A stretch of DNA of 35,398 nucleotides, from the NCBI GenBank assembly GCA_026392415.1, contig JAPLCC010000009.1, positions 1 through 35,398 on the forward strand, written 5' to 3'. The position numbers and the translations under genes are program-made. Source of the stretch: Propionibacteriales bacterium (GTDB taxonomy: Bacteria > Actinomycetota > Actinomycetes > Propionibacteriales > Nocardioidaceae). A model generated the notes under the pieces. That model saw only the letters and a list, made by a program, of their open reading frames with translations. It ran no database searches and was not told the DNA's origin. Shown here one piece after another: positions 6,425 through 14,972 of the stretch (within the stretch, counting starts at the first letter, position 1; each line of letters opens with the position of its first letter).

Positions 6425-7186
6425 TCAGCCGCGAACGGCCAGCGCGGCGCCGTACCCCTCGGGTACGACGACGTCGGTCAGCACCCAGCCGTCCAGGGTC
6501 CGGCCCGGAGCCTCGTCCGTACCGAGGTAGTCGAGGTGCGGGTCGCGGCCCAGGCCGATGCCCAGGCCCTTCAGATACGCCTCGGTGCGTGACCAGGCGC
6601 GGGTGAACCGGACCGTCGCGCGGCCGCCGTCGAGGGTGCCGTGCGCGGCCGCCTCGATCTCGGCCGTCTCGCGGGGATGCAGCAGGCCCGACAGCCCGAC
6701 GGGGTCGTCCGGGTGGCGTTCGACGTCGACGCCCAGAGGGACGTCGGCGATCGCGACCAGGACCTGGCCGGGGGTGTGGGACAGCGAGAACTCCACGTCG
6801 GCACCCTCGGCCCGCGGCCGGCCGTGCGGCTCACCGCAGCCGGGACAGGCGTGGCGGCCCCACACCACCTTCTCCGGCGGCACGCTGATGGCTGCGCCGA
6901 CGACCAGTCGAGCCGCGGCATGCGCGATCTCGTAGGCCCTGCGCAGCTCTGCCCGGACGTACGCCGACGCCTGCTTGCGCTCGGCGTCGTCGAGCCAGGA
7001 TCGGCCGATCTCCAGCTCCTCCTCGACGATGACGTCGGTGTCGACGAGCCACACACCGAGGCCCACGCCCCCGATGGCGCGCGGCGCCGGCTCGGTCAGG
7101 AAGGACGCGAAGGTCGCAGGGACGATCGCGATCGCGCTGCGATCAGGTAGTGCTTCCGACATTTCACGGCTCATCGACTCCGACAT
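6425..7186 (-). CDS. Sfp-type 4'-phosphopantetheinyl transferase
   Basis: About 253 residues. It moves the phosphopantetheine arm of CoA onto a serine of carrier proteins in fatty acid, polyketide or peptide synthases. Family signs, numbered from ATG 7186: a CPGCGEPHGRP segment (114-124), SLSHTPG (134-140), the Mg2+/CoA motif GVDVE (152-156) and the W-x-x-x-E-A-x-x-K motif AWSRTEAYLK (197-206). Three in-frame ATGs lie close together (7186, 7174, 7162); GGGAC before 7186 gives modest support for that start. The reading frame continues upstream to 7348, but that would overlap the preceding gene, which ends at 7264. No carrier-protein synthase is present in the window, so the substrate is unknown. 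Confidence 0.9.
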   Translation of the reverse strand: MSESMSREMSEALPDRSAIAIVPATFASFLTEPAPRAIGGVGLGVWLVDTDVIVEEELEIGRSWLDDAERKQASAYVRAELRRAYEIAHAAARLVVGAAISVPPEKVVWGRHACPGCGEPHGRPRAEGADVEFSLSHTPGQVLVAIADVPLGVDVERHPDDPVGLSGLLHPRETAEIEAAAHGTLDGGRATVRFTRAWSRTEAYLKGLGIGLGRDPHLDYLGTDEAPGRTLDGWVLTDVVVPEGYGAALAVRG

Positions 7187-7263
7187 TAACAAGGTCCCGT
7201 CTGCTCGGCGGCTCGCGCCGTCGTCGCACCGGTACCCCGGAAAATCGTCTGCAGACCCCTGGG

Positions 7264-7641
7264 TCAGCGAGCGCGACTGGCCTTCGCGATCGTCTCCTCG
7301 ACGATCGAGTTCATCCGGGATCCGTTCGGCCACCCGTCGTAGTGACACGCGAGGATGACGAGCTCGCGCAGCGCCTCGTCGTCGAGCTCGCCATTGGCGT
7401 GGGCCGCCGGGATCTGAATGCCCAGCACGTCGTTCGCGCGCTGACCGACGAGCATGCCGATCAGGAACAGGCGGCGGTCGCGGGTGCTGAGACCCGGCCG
7501 CTGCCAGATGTCACCGAAGAGGTGCTCGACGGTGTAGCGGAAGAAGTCTCCGGTTCCGTCGGTCATGTCGAACCCGTAGACCTCCTCCATCTTCTCCAGT
7601 CCCTTGCGACGGGCCTCGGGAAGGTCGTCGAACTTGCCCAT
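7264..7641 (-). CDS. Carboxymuconolactone decarboxylase-family protein
   Basis: A 125-residue protein with the CMD/AhpD-like helical fold: LSTRDRRLFLIGMLVGQ and LRELVILACHYDGWPNG are the conserved blocks. The paired cysteines of AhpD are not present, so it is closer to the PcaC-type or to unassigned CMD proteins than to peroxidase-type ones. It is the last gene of the ten-gene operon; its ATG overlaps the stop of the preceding gene by one base (TGATG) with AAGGAGA upstream. From memory, M. tuberculosis Rv0771, the last gene of the equivalent cluster, is annotated as a 4-carboxymuconolactone decarboxylase. Confidence 0.85.
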   Translation of the reverse strand: MGKFDDLPEARRKGLEKMEEVYGFDMTDGTGDFFRYTVEHLFGDIWQRPGLSTRDRRLFLIGMLVGQRANDVLGIQIPAAHANGELDDEALRELVILACHYDGWPNGSRMNSIVEETIAKASRAR

Positions 7642-8504
7642 CAGTGTTCTCCTTCAGCAGGCAGGCCCAGACCGGGCCCGAGTCGTTCGATGGCCAGCTC
7701 GGCCAGGGGTACGTCGACGCCGAGCTCGTGGGCGAGGTCGATGGCGAAGCCGAGATCCTTGACCCCGAGCGAGGTCACGTTGGTGAAGACACCGTGCCAG
7801 AAGTCGGCCGGGTCGAGGGTCGCCGTCGTCTCGCGGTGCATGATCGCGCCCGGTCCCCCGGTGATCGCGTCGGTGTGGCGGACGACGTCCCCGAGGTCCT
7901 TGAGGCTCAAGCCCGCGGCCTCGGCCAGGCGTTGCGCCTCCGTGGCCGCCGTGAACGCGATGAAGTGCATCATGTTGCGCGCCAGCTTGAACTTCGTGCC
8001 GGAGCCGATCGGTCCGGCATGCACGACCTTGCTGCCGAGGGCCCGAAGGACGGGCTCGGCCGCAGCGAAGGCCTCGTCGGCCCCGCCGACCATCAGCGCG
8101 AGGCTGCCGTCGGACGCTCCCATGGCCCCACCCGACACCGGAGCGTCGAGCACCTTGACGCCGTGGCGCGAAGCCGTGGTCGCGAGCTCTGCGGGTGTGT
8201 GGGGAGCCACCGTCGAGTGGATGACGACCATGAGCCGGTCGCCGGCCACCCCGAGCGCCTCGCCGAGCACCTCGCGCACCTGGTCGTCGTCGCGCACCAT
8301 CAGGCAGAGCACGTCGACCTTCGCTGCCATCGCGGCAACGCTCTCGGCGACCCTGGCCCCGGCACGCTCTGCTTCGGCCAGCGGGTCGGGCGCGACGTCG
8401 TAGACCCAGACCTCGAGGTCCGCGGCCTCCTGCTGCTGGGCCAGGCGCAGCGCCATCGGCTTGCCGATGTTGCCGAGCCCGACGAAGCCGACTGTCGTCG
8501 TCAT
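7641..8504 (-). CDS. 3-hydroxyisobutyrate dehydrogenase-family NAD(P)-dependent oxidoreductase
   Basis: A 287-residue beta-hydroxyacid dehydrogenase. The Rossmann motif GFVGLGNIGKP (6-16) opens the protein, the substrate-binding block DAPVSGGAMGASDGSLALM sits in the middle, and the catalytic-lysine region GSGTKFKLARN begins the helical C-terminal domain. Members oxidise small 3-hydroxy acids or reduce semialdehydes with NAD(P). The start at 8504 is chosen because the Rossmann fold begins there and the ATG overlaps the upstream SDR stop by one base; the frame is open further upstream only inside the SDR gene. It matches Rv0770 in the recalled mycobacterial cluster. Substrate unknown. Confidence 0.88.
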   Translation of the reverse strand: MTTTVGFVGLGNIGKPMALRLAQQQEAADLEVWVYDVAPDPLAEAERAGARVAESVAAMAAKVDVLCLMVRDDDQVREVLGEALGVAGDRLMVVIHSTVAPHTPAELATTASRHGVKVLDAPVSGGAMGASDGSLALMVGGADEAFAAAEPVLRALGSKVVHAGPIGSGTKFKLARNMMHFIAFTAATEAQRLAEAAGLSLKDLGDVVRHTDAITGGPGAIMHRETTATLDPADFWHGVFTNVTSLGVKDLGFAIDLAHELGVDVPLAELAIERLGPGLGLPAEGEH

Positions 8505-9253
8505 CAGAGCCGGAAGGTCTGACCGCCGTCGACGGCGAGGACCTGCCCCGTCACCCACGACGCGTCATCGGACAGCAGGTAGAGCAGGGCCCCGACCATG
8601 TCGTCCACCTTGCCCATCCGCTTGATGGCCAGCGAGTTCCGCACGATGTCCTTGGCGGCGTCGCCTGCCTGCGTACGGGTCGCCTCGGTGTCCGTCGGTC
8701 CGGGCGCGATCGCGTTGACCCGGATCCGCTGGCCACCGAGCTCGTGGGCCAGCTGCTGGGTGAGGCTGTTGGTGGCCGCCTTGGCGAGACCGTAGAAGCC
8801 GGAGTAGAGGTACGCCGCCGTGCTCGACTGGTTGACGATGGCTCCCCCGCCGCGCTTGGCGATCTCCGGGTAGACCGCGCGGGTCATCACGAGGGCGCCG
8901 TCGAGGTTCACGCTCATGAACTTCTTGTAGTAGTCCCAGTCGACGGCGATGAGGAGGTTGAACTCCATCGCGCCGTAGATGGCGGCGTTGTTGACCAGGT
9001 GGTCGATGCCGCCGAACTCCTCGACGGTGCTCTTCACGAGCGCCTCGGCGGACTCCGCCGACGAGACGTCGACCGGCACGACGAGCGCGCGCCCGCCCGA
9101 CTCGTTGATGGCCGCGACGACCTTGGCGCCCGACTCCTCGTTGAGGTCGGCCACCACGACCGACGCACCCTCGGCCGCAAGGGCCTTCGCGTAGGCCTCG
9201 CCGATGCCCTGGGCCGCGCCCGTGACGACGACGACCTTGTCCTTGAACCTCAT
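8504..9253 (-). CDS. Short-chain dehydrogenase/reductase
   Basis: A 249-residue classical SDR: cofactor motif TGAAQGIG (11-18), NNAA, a catalytic Ser in NQSSTAAY, and YGLAK carrying the catalytic Tyr-x-x-x-Lys; it ends in VDGGQTFRL. The acidic residue after beta-2 (VVVADLN) favours NAD(H). GAGGAG six nt before the ATG at 9253 decides this start; an in-frame ATG at 9271 overlaps the aldehyde dehydrogenase stop but lacks a ribosome site. It corresponds by position to Rv0769. Likely a hydroxyl or keto step on an intermediate of the CYP51 pathway, but the substrate is unknown. Confidence 0.9.
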   Translation of the reverse strand: MRFKDKVVVVTGAAQGIGEAYAKALAAEGASVVVADLNEESGAKVVAAINESGGRALVVPVDVSSAESAEALVKSTVEEFGGIDHLVNNAAIYGAMEFNLLIAVDWDYYKKFMSVNLDGALVMTRAVYPEIAKRGGGAIVNQSSTAAYLYSGFYGLAKAATNSLTQQLAHELGGQRIRVNAIAPGPTDTEATRTQAGDAAKDIVRNSLAIKRMGKVDDMVGALLYLLSDDASWVTGQVLAVDGGQTFRL

Positions 9254-9267
9254 CCGTGTCTCCTCGC

Positions 9268-10728
9268 TCATGCCGGCTCGGCAATGGTCTTGGTCTCGAG
9301 GTACTCCTCGAAGCCGGCAACACCCATCTCCCGGCCGAGGCCGGACTGCTTGTAGCCACCGAACGGCGCGTCGGGGCTGAACCACACGCCGCCGTTGACG
9401 GCGAGGGTGCCGGTGCGGATCCGCGCGGCCACCGCCTTGGCCCGTTCGAGGTCGGCGGAGTCGACGGAGCCCGAGAGGCCGTACGCCGAGTCGTTGGCGA
9501 TCCGGACCGCGTCGTCGTCACCGTCGTGCGGGATGACCACGAGCACCGGGCCGAAGATCTCCTCCTGCGCCAGGCGCGAGGAGTTGTCGAGACCGGCGAC
9601 GACCGTGGGCTGGATCCAGTTGCCGGGCTGGTCGATGACCGCGCCGCCGGTGGCGAAGGTGCCACCTTCCTCGCGGGCGATGTCGAAGTACGCCGCCACC
9701 CGCTCGCGCTGCAGCGGGGAGATGACCGGCCCGCAGATCGCATTGGGCTCGGCCGGGTCCTGCACGCCGATCGACTCCATCGTCTCGGCGGCGACCCTCA
9801 CGGCCTCGTCGTACTTCGCACGCGGCACGATCAGGCGGGTCGTGATGGCGCAGCCCTGGCCCGCGTGGATGCACGCGGCGAAGGCGGTGCCTCCGGCGAC
9901 GGCCGCCACGTTGGCGTCGTCGAGCGCGATCGCGGCCGACTTCCCTCCGAGCTCGAGGAAGACCCGCTTCAGCGTCGGCGCGGCCGCCGCCATGATCGCC
10001 TTGCCGACCGAGGTCGAACCGGTGAAGGACACCATGTCGATCCGCGGGTCGGTGGAGAGCACGGACGCGACGTCGTTGGAGCGGGGCGTCACCACGTTGA
10101 ACACGCCGGCCGGGATGTCGGTGTGCTCGGCCACGAGGCGACCCAGCTCGGCCGCCACCCACGGGGTGTCGGGGGCGGGCTTGAGGACCACGGTGCAACC
10201 GGCGGCGAGCGCCGGGCCGACCTTCGCGAGGTTGATCTGGGTCGGCACGTTCCACGGCGTGATCGCCGCGACGACGCCGATCGGTTCACGGCGCACGGTG
10301 CGACGCGAGGGGATGCCCATCGGCGCCGCGACGCCCAGGTCCGACTCGAACTCGTAGCCCTCGGCCAGGTCGGTGACCCACTTCAGGCCCTCGACCGGCA
10401 CGTCGAAGCCGGCCGCACCCATCATGAAGCCGGGCATGCCGACCTCGGCCGTGGTGAGCGCGCGGAACGCATCGGCGTTGGCGAGCAGCGCCTCGTGCAG
10501 CTGGCGCAGGCACCGGATCCGCAGGTCGCGGTCGGTCGACCAGCCGGACTCGTCGAACGCGCGGCGGGCCGCGGCGATCGCGGCGTCGACGTCGGCGGCG
10601 GTGCCGTCGGGCGCCTGGCCGATCTCTTCGCCGTTGGCCGGGTTGAAGATCGGGTACGACGCCCCGTCGCTCGCCGCGACGAGCTTGCCGTCGATCAGCT
10701 GCTGGGCCGCGGGAGGCAGGGCGCTCAT
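9268..10728 (-). CDS. NAD(P)+-dependent aldehyde dehydrogenase
   Basis: A 486-residue class I/II type ALDH of normal length. Asn in ITPWNVP (N160), the cofactor motif FTGSTSVG (235-242), general base E259 (FLELGGKSAA) and nucleophile C293 (AGQGCAITTRL) are all present, so the enzyme should be active. It oxidises aldehydes to acids. ATG 10728 overlaps the stop of the NTF2-like gene (ATGA), which decides against the longer open frame. By position it corresponds to M. tuberculosis Rv0768 (aldA). In this operon it could oxidise an aldehyde made by P450 oxidation of a methyl group or side chain; that is inference. Confidence 0.93.
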   Translation of the reverse strand: MSALPPAAQQLIDGKLVAASDGASYPIFNPANGEEIGQAPDGTAADVDAAIAAARRAFDESGWSTDRDLRIRCLRQLHEALLANADAFRALTTAEVGMPGFMMGAAGFDVPVEGLKWVTDLAEGYEFESDLGVAAPMGIPSRRTVRREPIGVVAAITPWNVPTQINLAKVGPALAAGCTVVLKPAPDTPWVAAELGRLVAEHTDIPAGVFNVVTPRSNDVASVLSTDPRIDMVSFTGSTSVGKAIMAAAAPTLKRVFLELGGKSAAIALDDANVAAVAGGTAFAACIHAGQGCAITTRLIVPRAKYDEAVRVAAETMESIGVQDPAEPNAICGPVISPLQRERVAAYFDIAREEGGTFATGGAVIDQPGNWIQPTVVAGLDNSSRLAQEEIFGPVLVVIPHDGDDDAVRIANDSAYGLSGSVDSADLERAKAVAARIRTGTLAVNGGVWFSPDAPFGGYKQSGLGREMGVAGFEEYLETKTIAEPA

Positions 10729-11378
10729 GCCGTCACCTCGGGCGCTGGAGCTTGCGTGACGTACTCGCCGGCCTCGACCGGCGGCGGCCACACCGTCGAG
10801 GGGATGTCCTCGAGGTGGTAGTGCCCGGGCACCTCGTGACCGAAGACCGACATCCGCTTGAGCAGCGTGTCCGAGGCCTTGTCGGCCTTGAGGATCTCCA
10901 TGAACGTGTGGGTGGTCGACGGCATGTCGAACCAGTCGCGCTGCCAGGCGATCTTGACCTGCCCGGCGTCCGCGCCCGTGGTCTGGCGCTCGACGCCGAA
11001 CCAGGAACCGCCGATGCCGAGGATCTCGTACTCCCCGAGGGACGGATCGGTGTCGTCCTTGAGAATTCCGGACCGCTGCTTCCAGAAGCCCAGCACCATC
11101 GACTTCTTCTCGTCGATCATCGTGCAGACGTAGTCGTAGTGCCAGCCGTCGAAGCCGTCCATCTCGATGCCGATCGCCCAGTCGCGGATCTGCTCGCGAC
11201 CGACGGCCATGAAGTGCTCGTCATGGCTGTACATCCAGCCGTAGGTGGCGTCCTCGGCGTACCAGTCGGCCATCACACGCCAGTCGCCGCTCTGCTCGGC
11301 GCGGCGGTTGACGTCGAGCCAGGAGTCCCAGAACTCCTCGATCTCGGCCCGGGTCAGGGCGGGGGTCGGGTCACTCAT
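10725..11378 (-). CDS. NTF2-like (SnoaL/ketosteroid-isomerase fold) protein
   Basis: A 217-residue cytoplasmic protein with an NTF2-like cone: an N-terminal helix (EIEEFWDSWLDVNRRAEQSGDW), then DWYAEDATYGWMYSHDEHFMAVGREQIRDW, typical of SnoaL-type domains, and a C-terminal extension of about 60 residues. The fold is used by ketosteroid isomerases, polyketide cyclases and non-enzymatic binding proteins; I cannot assign a reaction. It lies between the ferredoxin (3-nt gap) and the aldehyde dehydrogenase (4-nt overlap). A related NTF2-like gene (Rv0760c) lies near cyp51 in M. tuberculosis, from memory. Confidence 0.82.
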   Translation of the reverse strand: MSDPTPALTRAEIEEFWDSWLDVNRRAEQSGDWRVMADWYAEDATYGWMYSHDEHFMAVGREQIRDWAIGIEMDGFDGWHYDYVCTMIDEKKSMVLGFWKQRSGILKDDTDPSLGEYEILGIGGSWFGVERQTTGADAGQVKIAWQRDWFDMPSTTHTFMEILKADKASDTLLKRMSVFGHEVPGHYHLEDIPSTVWPPPVEAGEYVTQAPAPEVTA

Positions 11379-11381
11379 TGT

Positions 11382-11579
11382 TCAGTCCTCTTCGATCGAA
11401 AGGGCGAAAGCGGGGCAGTACTTCACAGCGGTGGCGACGTCGGCGCGTCGGGACTCGTCGGGGTGCTCCTCGAGCAGGGTCACCACGTCGGCGTCCTCGT
11501 CGAAGCCGAAGACGTCGGGGGCCTCGCCCTGGCAGAGCTGATGGCCCTGACAGATCCCGACATCGGCGACGACTCTCAC
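11382..11579 (-). CDS. [3Fe-4S] ferredoxin, redox partner of CYP51
   Basis: A 65-residue ferredoxin with the actinobacterial P450-partner pattern C10-x-x-H13-x-x-C16 ... C55-P56, giving three cysteines for a [3Fe-4S] cluster; histidine takes the place of the usual second cysteine. It passes electrons to a cytochrome P450. The start is GTG 11579, overlapping the CYP51 stop (GTGA), so the two are translationally coupled. Its position directly after cyp51 matches Rv0763c-Rv0764c of M. tuberculosis. Confidence 0.93.
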   Translation of the reverse strand: MRVVADVGICQGHQLCQGEAPDVFGFDEDADVVTLLEEHPDESRRADVATAVKYCPAFALSIEED

Positions 11580-12955
11580 GACGTCCGCCGGCGGTAGCGG
11601 ACCCTGGCCGGCTGGGCCAGCTGGATGACCATCTTGGAGACGTCGTCGCGGTACGAGTCGAGCGGTTGCACGGGCTCGAACTCGAAGTCGCGCAGGATCA
11701 CGGAGAAGATCGCCTTCATCTGCATCATCGCGAACGCATTGCCGACGCAGCGGTGCTTGCCGGCGCCGAACGGAATCCAGGTCCAGCGGTTCTGGAGGTC
11801 CTCCTGGCGGGGGTCGACGTAGCGGCCCGGGTCGAACGCGTCGGCCTTCGGGAAGTCGTCCTCGATCCGGTTCGACACCCGCGGCGAGGCAGCCAGGACC
11901 GTGCCGGCCGGGATCGTGTGGCCGAGCAGCTCGAAGTCCTCCTGGACCAGACGCATCAGGATCACGAGCGGCGGGTGCAGCCGCAGTGTCTCCTTGAGCG
12001 CGGCCTCGAGGACCGGGATGGACCGCAGCGCCTGGAAGGACACTTCCGGAGCGGCGCCGTCGGCGTCCGGGGCGTACAGGGCGTCGAGCTCGGCGACCAC
12101 GTCGTCCATCACCGCGGGGTTGCGGAGCAGCTCGATCATCGCCCAGGAGGCAGTGCCCGAGGAGGTGTGGTGTCCGGCGAACATCATCGAGATGAAGATG
12201 CCGGTGATGTAGTCGGCGTCCATGCCGACCGCGATCAGCACGTCGAGCAGGTCGCGCTCCTCCTTCGGCACCTCGCCCCGGGCGATACGAGCGTCCAGGA
12301 TCGCCTGCACCTTCGCGACGAGCTCCTCACGGGCCTCGTCGCGCAGGCGGAAGTTCTCGATGTCGGCGTACGGGTCGACGTACGCAATCGCGTCGGTGCC
12401 GTGCTCGAGCTGGTGGTAGACCGCGGCGAAGGAGCTGTCGAGCTGGTCGCGGAACGGCTTGCCGATCAGGCAGGACGAGGTGGTGTAGATCGTGAGCTCG
12501 GCGAAGAAGTCGAGCAGGTCGATCTCTCCCTCCTCGCCCCAGTTCGCCACCATCTTGCGGATCTCTTCTTCGATGGTCTGGGCGTGCCCGCGCATCATGT
12601 CGCCGCGCAGCGCCTGGTTCTTCAGCATCTGCTGACGCTCCTCGGGCGAGGCGTCGAAGACGACGCCCTTGCCGAAGATCGGCGTCATGAACGGGTACGC
12701 CGCCGCCTGGTCGAGCACGTTCTCCGGAGCCCGGAAGAAGGCCTCGTTGGCCTCGGCACCGGTGACCAGTACGACGTTCTTGTCGGCGAGGCGGAACCGA
12801 CCGATGTCACCGCACTCCTCGCGGACCCGGTGGAAGAGGGTGATCGGGTCGACCCGCATCTCGGGGAGGTGGCCGGTGCCCTTGATGATGGCGGGCACCG
12901 ACGGGTCCTGGTCGTCCAGGACGGTCGAGACCTCGGGGATGGCGTCGAGTGTCAT
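11576..12955 (-). CDS. cyp51: Cytochrome P450 CYP51 (sterol 14-alpha-demethylase family)
   Basis: A 459-residue soluble P450. CYP51 signatures are clear: the B-C segment YPFMTPIFGKGVVFDA (87-102), the I-helix MFAGHHTSSGT (258-268, with His before the catalytic Thr), ExxR at 322-325 and haem motif FGAGKHRCVG (396-405; Cys403 binds iron). Long stretches resemble M. tuberculosis CYP51 closely from memory (GEIDLLDFFAELTIYT, RWTWIPFGAG, MVIQLAQPA). The family removes the 14-alpha-methyl of sterols by three oxidations. Most actinobacteria do not make sterols, so the natural substrate may be an imported or unusual sterol. The ATG overlaps the upstream SDR stop (ATGA), and the ferredoxin overlaps its own stop. 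Confidence 0.95.
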   Translation of the reverse strand: MTLDAIPEVSTVLDDQDPSVPAIIKGTGHLPEMRVDPITLFHRVREECGDIGRFRLADKNVVLVTGAEANEAFFRAPENVLDQAAAYPFMTPIFGKGVVFDASPEERQQMLKNQALRGDMMRGHAQTIEEEIRKMVANWGEEGEIDLLDFFAELTIYTTSSCLIGKPFRDQLDSSFAAVYHQLEHGTDAIAYVDPYADIENFRLRDEAREELVAKVQAILDARIARGEVPKEERDLLDVLIAVGMDADYITGIFISMMFAGHHTSSGTASWAMIELLRNPAVMDDVVAELDALYAPDADGAAPEVSFQALRSIPVLEAALKETLRLHPPLVILMRLVQEDFELLGHTIPAGTVLAASPRVSNRIEDDFPKADAFDPGRYVDPRQEDLQNRWTWIPFGAGKHRCVGNAFAMMQMKAIFSVILRDFEFEPVQPLDSYRDDVSKMVIQLAQPARVRYRRRTS

Positions 12956-13728
12956 TTCTTCTCCAACGGCGCTTCGGGGTTCACGTCGACAGGACTGATG
13001 TGCACGCCCCGCGGCGCGCTGACCACCGTGACGATCGCGTCCGCGATGGCCGTGGCCTTGAGGAAGTGGGAGTGCCGGGCGTGGCCCCACTTGATCCACT
13101 CGGTGAGGACCTTGGCGCCCGCATCGGCGTCCCAGTCCGAGCCCATCTCCGACCAGGTGGGTCCCGGACGCACGACCGAGGCACGCACGCCGGACCCCTC
13201 GAGCTCCATCTGCAACGCCTCGACCAGTCCTTCCAGGCCGGACTTGGTGGCGCTGTAGCCCCTCATGTAGGGCCGGGCGCGCAGGGCGGTGTCGGAGGAG
13301 ACGAAGACCAGATCGCCCCGCTGCCGCTCGACCATCCCGGCGCCGAAGGCACGGATCAGGCGGTGGGCGCCGAGCACGTTGACGTCGAACTCGGCAGCGA
13401 GCTGCTCCGTCGTCGACTCGATCAGTCCGCCGGGGCCCAGCAGCCCCGCATTGCAGACCACGACCTCGGCTGCACCGAGCTCGGCCGCGACAGCGGCCGC
13501 GAACTTGTCGACGGACTCGGTCGATGCGACGTCGAGGGCGTGCACGAACGCCTCGCCACCAGCGGTCCGGATCTCGGCGGCCAGGTCTTCGAGCTTGTCG
13601 ACCCGGCGCGCGCCGAGCGCCACCGGGAAGCCGGCTGCGGCCAGCGCCTTCGCCGTCTCGGCGCCGATCCCGGAGGACGCGCCGGCGATGACCGCGGGAC
13701 GGCGGTCGGGGTGGACTGGCTTGGGCAT
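12952..13728 (-). CDS. Short-chain dehydrogenase/reductase next to CYP51
   Basis: A 258-residue SDR: AGASSGIG (15-22) binds the cofactor, the basic residues in ALGARRVDKL favour NADP(H), and FVSSDTALRARPYMRGYSAT followed by KSG holds the catalytic Ser, Tyr and Lys (YSATK). Its start overlaps the upstream P450 stop by one base (TGATG), and its stop overlaps the cyp51 start. It corresponds in place and length to Rv0765c. It is expected to oxidise or reduce a product of the neighbouring P450s. Confidence 0.9.
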   Translation of the reverse strand: MPKPVHPDRRPAVIAGASSGIGAETAKALAAAGFPVALGARRVDKLEDLAAEIRTAGGEAFVHALDVASTESVDKFAAAVAAELGAAEVVVCNAGLLGPGGLIESTTEQLAAEFDVNVLGAHRLIRAFGAGMVERQRGDLVFVSSDTALRARPYMRGYSATKSGLEGLVEALQMELEGSGVRASVVRPGPTWSEMGSDWDADAGAKVLTEWIKWGHARHSHFLKATAIADAIVTVVSAPRGVHISPVDVNPEAPLEKK

Positions 13729-14972
13729 CAGGCCCTCCGCTCGCGGAACGTGACGGGCAGCGACGCGAACCCGCGGACGCTGGTGGAGTGCACCCGGACC
13801 GCACGATCCGCATGCACCTCGAAGTGCTCCACCCGACGCACCAGGCCCTCGAGGACGACGCGGGCCTCGAGCCGGGCGAGGTTGGCGCCGAGACAGAAGT
13901 GGCGGCCGGTGCCGAAGCTCAGGATCTGGCTCAGCTCGGACTTCTCCCGGTGGATGTCGTACGACGTCGGGTCGTTGAAGACGCGCTCGTCCCGGTTGGC
14001 CGAGCCCAGCAGGACCAGCGCCTTCGAGCCGCCGGGGATTCGCACACCGGCGAGCTCGGTGTCCTCGACGACGTACCGGGCCAGCATCTGGCTGGAGGTG
14101 TCGTGACGGAGCGTCTCCTCGATCCACGGCACCACGAGGGTTCCGGGGTCCTGAGGCGCTGCGAGCACCTGGTCGCGCTGGTCGGGGTGGGCCGACAGGT
14201 GGAAGAGCGCGTTGCCCAGCAGCTTGGTCGTCGTCTCGTTACCGGCCACGACCATCAGGAAGAGGAACGCCATGATCTCGCCGTCGCGCAGCTTCTCGCC
14301 GTCGAGCTCGGCGGCGATCAAGGCAGAGGTGAGGTCGTCGGTGGCGTTCTTCCTGCGCTGCTTGACCATGTCGGAGTAGTAGGTCATCAGCTCGACGGAG
14401 GCCAGCATGCCGGCTTCCGGCACGTCCCGGACGCCGTCCTCGCGGTGCACGACGAGATCGGCCAGACGGCGTACCTCGTCACGATCGGGGACGGGTACGC
14501 CCATCATCTCGGAGATGACGTCCATCGGGAGCTTGCCGGCGAAGTCCTTGATCCAGTCGGCCTCTCCGGACTCCTCGTTGATGGCGAGCATCGAGGCGAG
14601 GTAGCGGGCCGTGAGGGCTTCGACCTCGGGGGTAAGCTCACGGACGCGGCGCGGGGTGAACGCGGCCGAGACCAGCTTGCGGACCCGTGACTGCTCGGCC
14701 CCGTCGAGACCGAGGAAGGACATCACCCGATGGGCATCGGGGCTCCATGCGGTGGCGTCGAGCGAGACCCCCATCCGGTTGGAGAACACCTCGTCGTTGC
14801 GCAGCGCCTCGAAGACGTCGGCGTGGCGCGAGATCACCCAGATGTCGTCGCCGGTGGCGTGGTGGACGGGCGCCTCGTCACGCAGGCGCCGGTACATCGG
14901 GTACGGGTCCTCGTGGAAGTCGTAGTCGTACGGGTCGAACAGCAGGGGTCCTGCCGTGGCGGTGGAAGTCAT
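13728..14972 (-). CDS. Cytochrome P450, CYP123-like
   Basis: A 414-residue soluble bacterial P450: I-helix AGNETTT (243-249), ExxR at 286-289 and haem motif FGTGRHFCLG (353-362; Cys360 is the iron ligand), followed by ANLARLEAR. Length and motifs are complete. It lies between tetR and the SDR, with one-base stop/start overlaps on both sides, the same place that cyp123 (Rv0766c) has in M. tuberculosis; assignment to CYP123 rests on that context and needs an alignment. The substrate is unknown; it may share the ferredoxin encoded downstream. Confidence 0.9.
   Translation of the reverse strand: MTSTATAGPLLFDPYDYDFHEDPYPMYRRLRDEAPVHHATGDDIWVISRHADVFEALRNDEVFSNRMGVSLDATAWSPDAHRVMSFLGLDGAEQSRVRKLVSAAFTPRRVRELTPEVEALTARYLASMLAINEESGEADWIKDFAGKLPMDVISEMMGVPVPDRDEVRRLADLVVHREDGVRDVPEAGMLASVELMTYYSDMVKQRRKNATDDLTSALIAAELDGEKLRDGEIMAFLFLMVVAGNETTTKLLGNALFHLSAHPDQRDQVLAAPQDPGTLVVPWIEETLRHDTSSQMLARYVVEDTELAGVRIPGGSKALVLLGSANRDERVFNDPTSYDIHREKSELSQILSFGTGRHFCLGANLARLEARVVLEGLVRRVEHFEVHADRAVRVHSTSVRGFASLPVTFRERRA

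Noticed and set aside
9256..10821. Plus-strand open frame of 521 codons
   Set aside because: Antisense shadow of the aldehyde dehydrogenase, whose catalytic motifs are complete on the minus strand.
11378..13258. Plus-strand open frame of 626 codons
   Set aside because: It lies antisense to the ferredoxin, CYP51 and part of the SDR, with low-complexity Arg/Gly/Val-rich translation and no domain.
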